Shown: positions 19,063 through 31,769, counted from the first letter of the stretch. The stretch: DNA of 64,000 nt from CAVTTH01 sp963737545 (GCA_963737545.1 CAVTTH010000001.1:1-64000); one strand, 5' to 3'. Translations and numbers: made by a program. Notes: a model not told the origin generated them from the letters alone.

Positions 19063-20383
19063 TTATTTTTTCATTCGCGCCATTTGCGCCATCATTTTTT
19101 TCATTTTGCCGGCGTTCTTCATCATCTTTCGCATCTGATTGAACCGCCGCAGCAAATCATTCACCTCGGTGACGGTACTGCCGCTGCCCCGGGCGATGCG
19201 CTGGCGGCGCCGAGCATTCAAAATGTCGGGCCGCGTCCGCTCTTCGCTGGTCATCGAAAGCACAATCGCTTCCGTCCGTTTGAGCTGCTTCTCGTCAACG
19301 GAGAGGCCCTGCACGTTACTCATCCCCGGGATCATGCCAAGGACATTCTCGAGCGGCCCCATTTTGCGCATCATTTTGAATTGGGCGAGGAAGTCGTTGA
19401 AATCGAATGATGCCGTACGCAGCTTGCGCTCCATCCGGGCCGCTTCTTCTTCGTCGATCGCCTCGGCGGCTTTCTCAACGAGTCCGACAATGTCGCCCAT
19501 TCCCAGAATCCGGCCCGCCAGCCGATCGGGCACAAAGACCTCGAACTGATCCAGCTTCTCGCCTACGCCAGCGAACTTGATCGGCCGTTGTGTCACTTCG
19601 CGCATCGACAGCGCGGCGCCGCCGCGCGCATCGCCGTCCAGTTTCGTCAGCACGATGCCGGTGATGCCGAGTGCTTCGTGAAAATGCGTCGCTACGCTGA
19701 CGGCCTGTTGTCCCGTCGCTGCGTCAGCCACCAGCAGGATTTCCTGCGGTTTCAGAAAATCACGGAGCGTCTTGAGTTCTTCGATCAGCCCGGTCGTCGA
19801 TCTCCTGCCGGCCCGCGGTATCGAAAATCTGAACGTTGCCGGTTTGACCTTCCGCCCACTCCAGACTGGCGGCGGCGGCGCGGCGAATATCTTTCTCGTT
19901 AGGCGACGGCGAGTAAACCGGTACACCCACCTGACGACCGAGAGTCGCTAGTTGCTCGATCGCAGCCGGGCGCTGCAAATCGCAGGCGATCAAAAGCGGC
20001 ATCCGTCCCTGCTTTTTCAAGAGCACTGCCAGTTTGGCCGATGAAGTCGTCTTGCCCGCGCCATTCAATCCCACCATCAAAATGCGAGCCGGCTTTTCGA
20101 GGTTCAGCGGGGCGGCGTCGCCACCGAGCAGCGCCGTCAATTCATCATGAAAAATCTTAACGATCTGCTGGCCGGGCGTGATGCTCCGCAGCACGTCTTC
20201 GCCGAGGGCCTTGTCCTTGACGCGCGCGATGAAGCTTTTCGAGACTTGAAAATCGACATCAGCCTCGAGCAAAGCCAGGCGCACCTGGCGCAGGGCGTCG
20301 TTGATATTGGTCTCAGTGATCGTGCCGTGACCGCGCAGATCCTTGAATATATCCTGAAGCTTGTCGCCAAGTTGCGAGAACAT
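19063..20383 (-). CDS. ffh: Signal recognition particle GTPase Ffh, frameshifted in this sequence
   Basis: The merged product of about 439 residues begins MFSQLGDKLQDIFKDLRG. It has the NG GTPase domain with GLNGAGKTT (about 105), DTAGRQ and TKLDGDARGG, and the methionine-rich M domain (GMIPGMSNVQG onward) that binds 4.5S RNA and signal peptides. The frame breaks at 19792-19793: the coding strand reads GACGACCGGGCTG where GACGACGGGCTG restores EIDDGLIEELKTLRDF. Ffh is essential, so a sequence error is the likely cause. It heads the ffh-rpsP-khpA-trmD block. Confidence 0.95.
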
Positions 20384-20423
20384 ACTTAAATACTAACGAA
20401 TGACGGAACGACGAGATTCAATC

Positions 20424-20562
20424 CGGGGAGCGCACGCGGCTCGCGTGCTGGTGACGGCGGCCCGCCGCCGCCAACTTTTTCTGAGGAATGCTAGTTCTCG
20501 CGCACAAAAGGATATTTCGGCGAGCCGCCGAAACAGGCACGCGAGCCGCGTGCGCTCCCCGG
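20424..20562. repeat. REP pair, copy 2 (inverted)
   Basis: The left element (20424-20472) has the conserved hairpin GCACGCG-GCT-CGCGTGC followed by a second stem from GGCGG-CCC-GCCGCC. The right element (about 20515-20562) has CGGCG-AGC-CGCCG and then the conserved hairpin inverted, ending gctccccgg. It fills the gap between ffh and the deacetylase gene. Confidence 0.85.
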
Positions 20563-20571
20563 AATCCGCCG

Positions 20572-21858
20572 TCACGGTTTTTTTGCTGGGGCGGCGCTAA
20601 TTGGCGAAGCGGACGGAGCCGGCGATGCGCTCGCCTTCGCATTCTCATCGATTGTGAACGACCAGTGCGCCTCGACTTTCTTGCCGCCGGCTTTCGCGCT
20701 GAGAATCACGACGCACGATTTATCCCGAAGTTTTTGCGTGACTTGATAGGAGACAGTTTGCGTCTTGGCGTCATAGCTTGCCGGAACCAGACCGAGCCCG
20801 CTCACACGCAGCTGGATACTGCCCGGATCAACCGCACCGAATGGACTGAGATTCGCTTTCAGCAATGGTCGCGAGCTTGTGACCGTTGCACCATCGGCCG
20901 GCTCTGTCGTGATATTCGCCGCTGCGATTTCCGTGACGGGGACGCTGCCGGCGGTTGAACTGCCCCCGAACTTGATCGCGTCTTCAAAAACCTTCGGCTT
21001 GTTCGCTTCGATCAAATAACGACCAAGATTATCCATGGATGAATTAAACGGAAGCGCCTGGCCGTAAACCGTGAAAATGGCCTCGTAACCGGCGTTTCGG
21101 GCAACTTCCTTGATGTGCTCATTGTAGTAGCCGTAAGGAACGGCAAAGCAATTCACTTTGATGCCGAGTTTTTGTTCGAGGACTTCTTTGGAGCCCGCGA
21201 CTTCGCCTTCCAGCCACTGTTCATACTCCGCAGGAGCGAGCCTCCGCTTCGTCACCTTGTCGTAGGGTTTTCGCAAGTCTTGATGCGTCTTTGAGTGCGC
21301 TTGGATATCGACGCCAGCATCGCGCATCTCCGCCAGTTGTTCCCAGGAAATCGCCTCACCACCGCCAAATTTTCCGCCGCGAACTCCTTCCGTGTAGATA
21401 AACATCGTTAGCGGATATTCGAATTTTTTCATGATTGGCCAGGCCACTTCATATTGAGACTTCCAACCATCGTCGAAGGTGATGACCGCGCATTTCGGCG
21501 GAATCGTTTTATTTCCACGCTTCCAAGCCAGAAAATCCTGCATCCCGATCACGGCGATGCCCTTGTCCTTCAACTCCTTCATCTGCGCTTCGAACGCGGC
21601 CGGCGTGATCTCCGTGTCGGGCCGCCTCACCTTGTTGACGAAGCGGTGATAGCCGAAGACGACAACTTGCGCCGTTTGGTCGATTGGCGGCTTGGTGCTT
21701 TGCGGGGTCGCAGTGGCCTGGGGCACAGGCGTGGCGACAGCGCTCGATGCGGGGGTCGGACTGGAAGACTGGGCCGTGGTGCTCAGTTTGGCGCTTTTCT
21801 TACATGTCGGAAAACTGAGCGCCAGAAGCAACGGAACAAGTGCGAATCGAGTGAGCAT
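20572..21858 (-). CDS. Exported polysaccharide deacetylase (CE4)
   Basis: Starting at the ATG at 21858 the 428-residue product opens with MLTRFALVPLLLALSFPTC, a signal peptide that may be lipoprotein-like although the lipobox is imperfect. A Ser/Thr/Pro linker follows. The CE4 NodB domain shows VVVFGYHRF, ITFDDGW (catalytic and metal Asp) and HSKTH (metal His pair). The last 110 residues look like a beta-sandwich with a final Ala/Pro tail. It would remove acetyl groups from an N-acetylated glycan such as peptidoglycan or exopolysaccharide in the envelope. It is divergent from the adjacent amidase gene. Confidence 0.8.
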   Translation of the reverse strand: MLTRFALVPLLLALSFPTCKKSAKLSTTAQSSSPTPASSAVATPVPQATATPQSTKPPIDQTAQVVVFGYHRFVNKVRRPDTEITPAAFEAQMKELKDKGIAVIGMQDFLAWKRGNKTIPPKCAVITFDDGWKSQYEVAWPIMKKFEYPLTMFIYTEGVRGGKFGGGEAISWEQLAEMRDAGVDIQAHSKTHQDLRKPYDKVTKRRLAPAEYEQWLEGEVAGSKEVLEQKLGIKVNCFAVPYGYYNEHIKEVARNAGYEAIFTVYGQALPFNSSMDNLGRYLIEANKPKVFEDAIKFGGSSTAGSVPVTEIAAANITTEPADGATVTSSRPLLKANLSPFGAVDPGSIQLRVSGLGLVPASYDAKTQTVSYQVTQKLRDKSCVVILSAKAGGKKVEAHWSFTIDENAKASASPAPSASPISAAPAKKP

Positions 21859-22014
21859 AAATAAGCTAACGCCTTTAGTTCTGGTCACGCAAAACACAAG
21901 CGCTTTTTAGGAAACGACAGACGCAAAGGCTCTTTGCCAGTGACAAGTCAACCGCCGAAGATGTTCAATCCAAAAACTTTTGCAGATCGCTCGTTCTCGT
22001 TTATCCAGTCCCAC

Positions 22015-22710
22015 ATGCCGCGACTGATTCGCCTCGCTGTTATTTTCGGACTCGCCGGTTTCCTGGCGGGGTGCGGGACCGTCACCAACAATACGAGCCG
22101 CACTTTCAAAACGGTAACGGTCGATGCCGGCCACGGTGGAAAGGACAGCGGGGCGTCTCGTCGTGGCGGCCTGCCCGAAAAGGTCGCCGCGCTCGATGTG
22201 GCGCGTCGGCTGGATCGGAAGCTGCGTGAATCGCAATTAAAGACAGTGATGACGCGTTCGAGCGACGTTTTCATTCCGCTCGATCAGCGAGTCGCGATCG
22301 GAAACGCGCAATCCAATTCCATTTTCGTCAGCATCCACTTCAATGATTCTCCGCGTCGCGTGATTCACGGTTTCGAAACTTATTATCATTCGGCTGCTTC
22401 GTTGGACCTGGCGCAGCGAATTCAGACACATTTGACTGGGACTTCCGGTGCGATGAACCGCGGAGTGCATCGGGCGAATTTCCGCGTGCTCCGCAATTTA
22501 GTCTATCCATCCGTGCTCGTGGAATGTGGCTTCCTCAGCAATCGTTCGGACCGCAATGAAGCCGGCAGCGAGACTTATCGCGAGCAGCTCGCCGATAAGA
22601 TTGCCGCAGCGATTGTCGAGGAGCGTTTCGGTTCCGGAATCTATCAATCGCGATCTGCGTCGATAGCGGAAGCTCCTGGTTCTATTTCACCCAAACCATT
22701 TCCGCCCTAA
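22015..22710 (+). CDS. N-acetylmuramoyl-L-alanine amidase, lipoprotein (Amidase_3)
   Basis: From the ATG at 22015 the 231-residue product begins MPRLIRLAVIFGLAGFLAGC, with LAGC a good lipobox, so it is probably membrane-anchored. The catalytic domain has VTVDAGHGGKDSG (zinc His), a Glu after GGLPEK, SIHFND (zinc His) and VECGFLSN (catalytic Glu). This zinc amidase cuts the bond between MurNAc and the stem peptide during cell-wall turnover or division. An upstream ATG at 21934 would place 27 residues before the signal peptide and is less likely. Its stop overlaps the convergent MFS gene by four bases. Confidence 0.88.
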   Translation: MPRLIRLAVIFGLAGFLAGCGTVTNNTSRTFKTVTVDAGHGGKDSGASRRGGLPEKVAALDVARRLDRKLRESQLKTVMTRSSDVFIPLDQRVAIGNAQSNSIFVSIHFNDSPRRVIHGFETYYHSAASLDLAQRIQTHLTGTSGAMNRGVHRANFRVLRNLVYPSVLVECGFLSNRSDRNEAGSETYREQLADKIAAAIVEERFGSGIYQSRSASIAEAPGSISPKPFPP

Positions 22711-23942
22711 AACTCGATTCCACGGGCTTCGCGCCCGATCGCTGCGAGAACAATCAGCGCGATGAAGACGATCGATGTGACGATCGCGAGCGACGTCGCG
22801 TAGCCCGCGACTCCGGTCGCGTTTGTAAAATGCTCCGCCAATTTCGCCTCAATCACAGCGATGGGCGCGGCGCACAGGTTGCCCAGCTGATAGGCGAATC
22901 CGGGGAACGTGCCGCGCAATTCCGGCGGCGACAGCTCGTTCAAATGGACCGGGACAACGCCCCACGCGCCCTGCACCATGAATTGCATGCAGAATCCGCC
23001 GGCAATGAGCAGAGTCAGCGGCGGCGACAAAATCCACGCCGGAATGAGGAAGGCACCGGCCGCTGCTGCGATAATGATCGAACGCCGACGCCCCCAATTT
23101 TGGGATAAGAATCCAAAAGTGGTGCCGCCAAAGATCGCACCCAGGGCGTAAATGATACTGACCAACAGGACTTGGTTCACACCGAGGCCGCGCTCTTTTT
23201 GGAGGAATGTCGGATAGAGATCCTGCGTGCCGTGCGACATGCAGTTAAACGCCGTCATCAACAGAATCGCGTAGAGAAAAAGGCGCCAATGCTCACGGAG
23301 CGTCTCCGACAAGGGTCGGGTGATTTTTTCCGCGATACTTGCCCGGTGACGCTCCCAAACTGCCGATTCCGGAACGCGCGCGCGAATGAAAATGACAAGC
23401 AACGCCGGCATCACGCCCGCGATAAAAAGTCCGCGCCATCCAAAATGCGGAAAAACGAGCGCGTAAACAATTGCAGCCAGGAGAAAGCCGAAAGCGTAAC
23501 CCTGTTGCAAGATGCCGGAGAATAGGCCCCGCGCTTTCGCCGGCAAGGTCTCCATCGCGAGCGACGCGCCCAGCCCCCATTCTCCGCCCATTCCAATCCC
23601 GAAGAGCGCGCGCAAAATCAAAAACACCGTGAAGTTCGGCGCGAAGGCGGTGAGCAACTCGATCACCGAATAGAAAATGATGTCGATCATTAACGGCACG
23701 CGCCGGCCAAAGCGATCTCCCAGCATTCCGAAAAGCAGCGCGCCGATCGGCCGCATCATCAGCGTGAGCATGCTCGTGAAAGCGACTTCGGGAATCGTCT
23801 TTCCGAAATCGCGTGCCACCGCCGAGAAGACGAACGTAAGCAAGAAGAAATCGAGCGCATCCAGTGCCCAACCGAGAAAGCAGGCAACGAAAGTGTTGCG
23901 CTGAACGCGATTCAACGATTTGAAAAGCCGCCACGCTTCCAT
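22707..23942 (-). CDS. MFS transporter, SHS/sugar-acid family
   Basis: From the ATG at 23942 the product has 411 residues and about 12 membrane segments. The A-motif GMLGDRFGRRVPLM and the segment LRALFGIGMGGEWGLGASL match the MFS sugar/acid symporter families, including lactate and sialate carriers. A further start at 24029 would add a polar 29-residue tail without homology. The substrate is not deducible from the neighbours. Confidence 0.82.
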   Translation of the reverse strand: MEAWRLFKSLNRVQRNTFVACFLGWALDALDFFLLTFVFSAVARDFGKTIPEVAFTSMLTLMMRPIGALLFGMLGDRFGRRVPLMIDIIFYSVIELLTAFAPNFTVFLILRALFGIGMGGEWGLGASLAMETLPAKARGLFSGILQQGYAFGFLLAAIVYALVFPHFGWRGLFIAGVMPALLVIFIRARVPESAVWERHRASIAEKITRPLSETLREHWRLFLYAILLMTAFNCMSHGTQDLYPTFLQKERGLGVNQVLLVSIIYALGAIFGGTTFGFLSQNWGRRRSIIIAAAAGAFLIPAWILSPPLTLLIAGGFCMQFMVQGAWGVVPVHLNELSPPELRGTFPGFAYQLGNLCAAPIAVIEAKLAEHFTNATGVAGYATSLAIVTSIVFIALIVLAAIGREARGIEF

Positions 23943-24118
23943 GGCCGCATTTAACTTTCGCGATGGCGAACTGGAAAGCTCCGATTCGTCAGCCGCTGCC
24001 CGCCGCGAAAAATGTCGACCCGGGCACAAGTCGTATTTCAGACATATCTACGCATCATGATACGTCAATTTGTTAGTTGATGATTTGAGCAAACTGGAGT
24101 TTAATAGCTGCCTACGCC

Positions 24119-25233
24119 ATGATCACTCCCCCATCGCATCCTTTGGAAGAACTGCTGCGCGAACGCATTGCCATTCTCGATGGCGCGATGGGGACGATGA
24201 TTCAGCGTCGCAAATTGAGTGAGGCCGAATATCGCGGCGAGCGTTTTCGCGATTGGAAAGGCAAGGACCTCAAAGGCAGTCTCGAGCTCCTTCTCCTGAC
24301 CAAGCCGGAGGTGATCAGCGAAATCCACACCCAATATTTGGAGGCCGGCGCTGACTTAATCGAAACCAACACCTTTAGTGCCACGACGATCGGCCTGCAC
24401 GACTTCCTGTTTCAGGGTGAACCAAAAGGCCCGCGCAAGGATATCGAGTTTTATCAAGGCGTCGTCGATGACACCGATCTGCGCAGCCTGGTGCATGAAA
24501 TGAATTTAACCGCCGCCCGTGTCGCTCGAGAAGCAGCGGATCGTGCGGCGAATGCAAGTGGCCAAAGGCGTTTTGTCGTTGGCGCAATGGGGCCCTTGCC
24601 CGTCGCTGCATCCCTCTCACCGGACGTGAACGATCCCGGTTTTCGCGCCGTTACCTTCGATCAAATCGAAAATGCCTATATGGGACAGGCGACCGCGTTG
24701 ATCGAAGGCGGCGTCGATCTGCTCGCAGTCGAGACCATCTTCGATACGTTGAACGCGAAAGCTGCCCTATCGGCGATCACTCAGGTTTTCGAGCGCGCCG
24801 GCAAAAACGTTCCACTCATCATTTCCGGAACTGTGACGGATCTTTCCGGGCGCACGCTCAGCGGACAAACGGTGGAAGCATTTCTCATCTCGGTCGCGCA
24901 CGCCAATCCACTCGTGCTCAGCCTCAACTGCGCACTTGGGCCTAACGAGATGGGTCCGCACATCGAGGAACTGGCGCACAACGCCGCGACCTACACCTGC
25001 GCCTATCCCAACGCCGGTTTGCCTGACCCGCTTTCACCGACAGGATTTCCGGAAACGCCGGAAAGTCTGGCGCCGAAGTTGGGCCAGTGGGCAAAGAACG
25101 GATGGCTTAACATCGTCGGTGGCTGCTGCGGAACAACGCCAGACCATATTCGCGCTATCGCAGCCGCCGTGCGCCCGTTCCCGCCGCGTTCTGTTCCGGC
25201 TGGATCAAATAACGGGAACGGCCAATTCAACTG

Positions 25234-25234
<1 letters not shown>
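24119..25234 (+). CDS. metH: Methionine synthase, homocysteine-binding subunit (split MetH, part 1)
   Basis: The 371-residue protein equals the N-terminal domain of MetH: ERIAILDGAMGTMIQ, GADLIETNTFSA, VVGAMGPLP, and the zinc cysteines in LNCALG and GGCCGTTPDHI. It binds and activates homocysteine for methylation by methylcobalamin. In most bacteria it is fused to the folate, cobalamin and reactivation domains. Here it stops after a short linker and the next gene starts in the overlapping TGATG, so the two subunits are probably translationally coupled. I see no cobalamin riboswitch upstream. Confidence 0.93.
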
Positions 25235-28503
<3,269 letters not shown>

Positions 28504-28505
28504 GG

Positions 28506-29430
28506 TCAGGCGGTTTCCGACGGCTCCGGCGGCGGGGATTGATCGTTGATTTGTGCGCCGAAAAGAAGCAGCGCGCCCGCCTGATCAGCTGAAACCGCAT
28601 CTGGTTCTGCGGTTTCCGCATCCGCCTTGGGCCATTGCACGCTCCACGCCAATCCACATTTTTCGAGGAAGCGAATGAAGTAACGCGTCAGATCGAACTT
28701 CCCACCACTTCAATCCGTGCGCGGCGCAGCGCGGTTTGGCGTGATGATTGTTGTGATAACCTTCGCCGAACGCGCCCACCCCGATCCAAAGATTGTTGCG
28801 ACTCTGATCGGACGTATCAAAGCTCCGATAGCCCAGCTTCGGCATGTGACAGATCGAATTCACAGCCCAGGTCATGTTGTAAATGACGAGCATCGGAACG
28901 TAGAGGCACCACAGCATTCCGGTGAAACCGAACACGACCCAGAGCGTCGTCGCGACTGCGAGATGGGGCAGGACGTAAAGGTAGCTGCGTTCCCACAACC
29001 GACAGTACCAGATCTTGCGCACGTCAGCCGCGTAGCGCAACGAACGTCCGCGGAACTTTTCGGGTTTGCGGATCAACCACATCATGTGGGCGTAGGGAAA
29101 TCCGTGCAGCGGACTATGAATGTCCTCGTCCGTATCCGATTTTAAATGATGGTAGCGATGATCGCCAACCCACGTAACCGGATCGCCCGCCAGCGTCACC
29201 GCCGAACCAGTCGCGAAAACAAACTTGAGCCACTCCGACATCTCGAAACCGCGATGGGTGAGATAACGATGGAGATAAAGCGTCGTGCTCATGCCGCCCC
29301 AAAAATAAAGGACCAACATGACCGGCAGATATGAAAGGTGAAACCGCGTGAGCAATCCGATGACACCGAGCACCTGCAAAAGAATAAGGATCGCGAAAAT
29401 AAAGAAATTGAGTTTTTCGTGCTTAAACAT
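28506..29430 (-). CDS. Membrane fatty-acid (acyl-CoA type) desaturase, frameshifted near its end
   Basis: Four or more hydrophobic segments and three histidine boxes identify the desaturase: HRYLTH (54-59), HRYHH (91-95) and HNNHH near residue 230, which together bind a di-iron centre. It introduces a double bond into membrane acyl chains. The last part changes frame at 28698, where the coding strand reads GAAGTTCGAT; removing one G restores WWEFDLTRYFIRFLEKCGL and a Pro/Glu-rich tail ending at 28506. As given, the alternate frame stops at 28585. The corrected stop lies next to the convergent metH stop. Confidence 0.88.
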
Positions 29431-29624
29431 GGAGACGAATCAGAGAAGTAACGATGATAACCGAGAGGACGCGAGCGCGTTCAGGCAGTCTGGTGCGAAA
29501 TTCCACAAGCGGCAAGCATCGATTTTCCTTTCTTCGATCGTCGATACTTGAACCAAACGATCGACGGCCGGCGAAGTTTCGGGTGCGAGACCTCGCGCGA
29601 CGTGCTAAGCATCACCCGCACTTT
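29431..29624. other. Non-coding gap before tRNA-Pro
   Basis: No convincing reading frame or hairpin is seen. It should hold the promoters of the minus-strand desaturase and of tRNA-Pro, but I cannot place them with confidence. Confidence 0.4.
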
Positions 29625-29701
<77 letters not shown>

Positions 29702-29727
29702 CCATTATAAGACGGGGCGCGGGCGCG

Positions 29728-30324
29728 ATGAACTGGATCAACTTTATTGAGCGATCGCCGCGGCGACTCACGCCCGACCACAGAAACTCGACGGTGAAAT
29801 TTCTTTTTCGATTTCTCGGCTGCGCATGTTTTTTTGCCGCTCCGGTTTTGATGGGGCAGGACTCTCTCCCCTCTTCGCTCTCGACCCCGAGCCCAACGCC
29901 GTCTCCGCAGCCGCAGTTGATTCCTTCGCCGCTGCCGCCCCCCATTGGTGATATCCCCATTCCCCCACCGGCGAAGAATGTCCCGGATCTGTCGCAACTG
30001 GATGCACTATTCAAACAACCGTCGTTGGGGAATGAAGCGGACGATTTCAAGCGTCATCGGGAATGGCGCAAACTCGCGAATCAAGTTGTGGGAGATCCCG
30101 AGATCGTCGCCGCCAAAGCCGCCGCCAAAGTCGTGAAGACTGATCGGGAAAAACGCGAGAGGTTGCGAGTGTACTACAATCTTTATTACGGCCGCATGGC
30201 GGCGCTGGCCTCCACTCCGGAGCTAAAGGCCTACGTGGATAAGGAGAAAGCCGCACATCTTGCGCTCCTCGCCCAACCGCGTGTGCGCCCGACGCCAGCC
30301 GTGGCAAAAAGTCCCGCGCATTGA
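29728..30324 (+). CDS. Exported or membrane-anchored Pro-rich protein of unknown function
   Basis: The 198-residue product has a hydrophobic segment (FLFRFLGCACFFAAPVLMG, about 25-43) that could be an uncleaved anchor or a late signal peptide, then a Ser/Pro-rich linker. A charged helical domain follows (DDFKRHREWRKLANQVVGD to LRVYYNLYYGRMAALAS). I do not recognise the domain. It starts 26 bases after the tRNA-Pro CCA. The start at 29728 is chosen because earlier in-frame codons lie within the tRNA. Confidence 0.55.
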   Translation: MNWINFIERSPRRLTPDHRNSTVKFLFRFLGCACFFAAPVLMGQDSLPSSLSTPSPTPSPQPQLIPSPLPPPIGDIPIPPPAKNVPDLSQLDALFKQPSLGNEADDFKRHREWRKLANQVVGDPEIVAAKAAAKVVKTDREKRERLRVYYNLYYGRMAALASTPELKAYVDKEKAAHLALLAQPRVRPTPAVAKSPAH

Positions 30325-30419
30325 ATGCCGTCGGCCGTGGAATCGCCTAACGAGTTCTCTTGTTCAAGAGCAGCTTGCCTGGAACGGCGGCGGCATGCTA
30401 GGTTCCCCGCGAACACGAT

Positions 30420-30494
30420 GGCGCGTTCGTCTAGTGGTTAGGACACAGCCCTCTCAAGGCTGGTGCACGGGTTCGATCCCCGTACGCGCTGCCA
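30420..30494 (+). tRNA. tRNA-Glu (CTC)
   Basis: Acceptor GGCGCGT/ACGCGCT (G-T at the first pair), anticodon arm CAGCC-CTCTCAA-GGCTG with anticodon CTC, T arm CGGG-TTCGATC-CCCG, discriminator G and encoded CCA. Its last 12 bases start a direct repeat found again at 31645. Confidence 0.95.
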
Positions 30495-30514
30495 TGCTTT
30501 CCCATCTGTAGAGC
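30483..30514. repeat. Candidate attL: tRNA-Glu 3' end plus 20 bases
   Basis: These 32 bases (tacgcgctgcca then tgctttcccatctgtagagc) match 31645-31676 at 29 positions. The copy begins in the T/acceptor region of tRNA-Glu, the usual attachment site of tyrosine integrases. About 1.13 kb lies between the copies. Confidence 0.6.
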
Positions 30515-30880
30515 ATGCCGCGCCTCAATAATTCACATGTCAGATTCATGACAAACGCTCGTCTGGCGGGCATCTTGGCGCGTTCTATGATAGGTTCTGC
30601 TATCAGTGCGAACGAATCCGTCCAATTCAGAATCCAAGCGCGCCCGAGCGACGTCGAGGCCATCACCACCGCCATGCGCGAAACGTTTCCGGCTGCAACG
30701 TTCACTTTCGTGGATTCAGATAAGATAGTCCCGCAAGTGCTAGAGGTTTTCGTGCCTCATGGTCATCCTTATCTCAGCATGCGAGAGTTCTCCGATGGTA
30801 CGTCGAAAGACATATCCACAGAAGTTCTTCTCCACGCAGCGCAATCCGTATTGGCCACATTTGCGCGAGAACGCAGCTAA
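30515..30880 (+). CDS. Hypothetical protein inside the tRNA-Glu island
   Basis: The 121-residue frame starts at the first base after the candidate attL. The first 32 residues look unstructured. From ESVQFRIQARPSDVEAITT on it alternates strands and helices like a small alpha/beta domain, with VFVPHGHPYLSMREFSDG near the end. No family is recognised. The GC content and amino-acid use are ordinary, but no ribosome binding site is clear. Confidence 0.4.
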   Translation: MPRLNNSHVRFMTNARLAGILARSMIGSAISANESVQFRIQARPSDVEAITTAMRETFPAATFTFVDSDKIVPQVLEVFVPHGHPYLSMREFSDGTSKDISTEVLLHAAQSVLATFARERS

Positions 30881-31012
30881 TCTCATGCGCTGCCAGGCGA
30901 ACAGTTCGCCGCTTGCGCCAGCCGCCGATTGGTGGTTATGACGCCGGGGGCTCCCGCTGGTTACTTGCCGCGCCCGCCCTAGAGGTATGAACGCCTTTGC
31001 GCTACGATTCTC

Positions 31013-31040
31013 TTGAACGCGAAAACGTTTTCGGTATGCT
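31013..31040 (+). promoter_or_regulatory. HicBA promoter with palindromic operator in the spacer
   Basis: TTGAAC (31013-31018) and TATGCT (31035-31040) are spaced 16 bases apart. The spacer contains the perfect 14-bp palindrome CGAAAACGTTTTCG (31020-31033). An operator between -35 and -10 would allow autorepression by the antitoxin complex. Seen: the motifs and spacing. Inferred: the regulation. Confidence 0.5.
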
Positions 31041-31055
31041 AGATGGCTAGACAGA

Positions 31056-31072
31056 GATCCCCTTAAGGGATC
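31056..31072. promoter_or_regulatory. Small hairpin in the HicBA leader
   Basis: GATCCC-CTTAA-GGGATC forms a 6-bp stem between the candidate promoter and hicB. It could be a second operator or an mRNA 5' hairpin. Confidence 0.3.
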
Positions 31073-31114
31073 GGTCTAATTACTGCTTTAACAGACCAAA
31101 GAGACGAGACGAGA

Positions 31115-31333
31115 ATGAACTTGGTTTTTACCATCGAACAAGACGACGAAACCGGTGCTTTTACGGCATCCTGGGACGATCCTGACGGCGGCGGTATCAC
31201 GACCGAAGCTTCAACGTTGGCGGAACTTTACAACGCAATCAACGAGGCCATTCGATGTCATTTTGTCGATCGGCTTGCGCCGAGAGAAGCAATGCTCCAT
31301 TTCGAGCGTGATCTGAAGCTGCAGATTGCGTGA
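31115..31333 (+). CDS. hicB: HicB-family antitoxin
   Basis: The 72-residue protein (MNLVFTIEQDDETGAFTASW, then TEASTLAELYNAINEAI) has the partly degraded RNase-H-like fold of HicB, in the short form without a recognisable DNA-binding C-terminus. HicB proteins neutralise the HicA mRNA interferase by masking its active site. The antitoxin gene comes first and overlaps hicA by four bases. It lies inside the small island bounded by tRNA-Glu-derived repeats. Confidence 0.8.
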   Translation: MNLVFTIEQDDETGAFTASWDDPDGGGITTEASTLAELYNAINEAIRCHFVDRLAPREAMLHFERDLKLQIA

Positions 31334-31545
31334 AGCTACCGCGTGACCTTTCTGGTCAGCGAGTTGTAAAGGGGTTAGGCCGGCTTGGATTTGATGTGGA
31401 GAGGCAAAAGGGATCGCACATTCGTGTCTCGAATGGCCAGCGTAGTGTCACTATTCCCAATCGTCCTGCACTCCTGCCTAAGACCCTTCAAAGCGTGCTA
31501 AGGCAAGCAGGAATTACGATTGAGGATTTGATGGACGTTATTTGA
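31330..31545 (+). CDS. hicA: HicA-family mRNA interferase toxin
   Basis: The 71-residue protein starts at a GTG overlapping the hicB stop. It has the dsRBD-like HicA pattern: GQRVVKGLGRLGFDVERQKG, SHIRVSNGQRSVTIP with the catalytic His after KGS, and TLQSVLRQAGITIEDL. HicA cleaves mRNA and arrests growth unless bound by HicB. The catalytic His is present, so the toxin looks intact. Confidence 0.85.
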   Translation: MKLPRDLSGQRVVKGLGRLGFDVERQKGSHIRVSNGQRSVTIPNRPALLPKTLQSVLRQAGITIEDLMDVI

Positions 31546-31644
31546 TAAGCCGTTCCGTGGAGGTCTCTCGTCTGCTTCTGCAATTCGAGAAATGCGGTCA
31601 ACTTTTCGTCGGCGTCAACGATGAACCATCTGCCGTCGTCGCGA

Positions 31645-31676
31645 TACGCGCTGCCACACTTTTCCATCTGTAGAGC
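31645..31676. repeat. Candidate attR: repeat of the tRNA-Glu 3' end
   Basis: Direct repeat of 30483-30514 (29 of 32 bases). The bases upstream of it do not resemble the rest of tRNA-Glu, so it is not a tandem tRNA remnant but a boundary copy. No integrase is present between the copies. Confidence 0.6.
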
Positions 31677-31769
31677 GCACTGTCTCCGCGCGCAGCATGG
31701 ATTATTGTTGGCATCGACGGCGCGCCGCACCCGCTCGCTGAGCGTGAAACAGTCGACCAGCCGACGCTC

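Noticed and set aside
24030..24118. Possible riboswitch or MetR/SahR-like operator before metH (imperfect ATATC...GATAC inverted repeat near 24044-24063)
   Set aside because: The repeat is imperfect and no B12 box or SAM-riboswitch core could be recognised, so it is not listed as a feature.
31488..31730. Minus-strand frame with GSAYRDDGRWFIVDADEKLT, a plausible protein-like stretch
   Set aside because: It overlaps the end of hicA, starts inside the candidate attR and cannot be tied to a family; possibly a gene fragment but not supportable.
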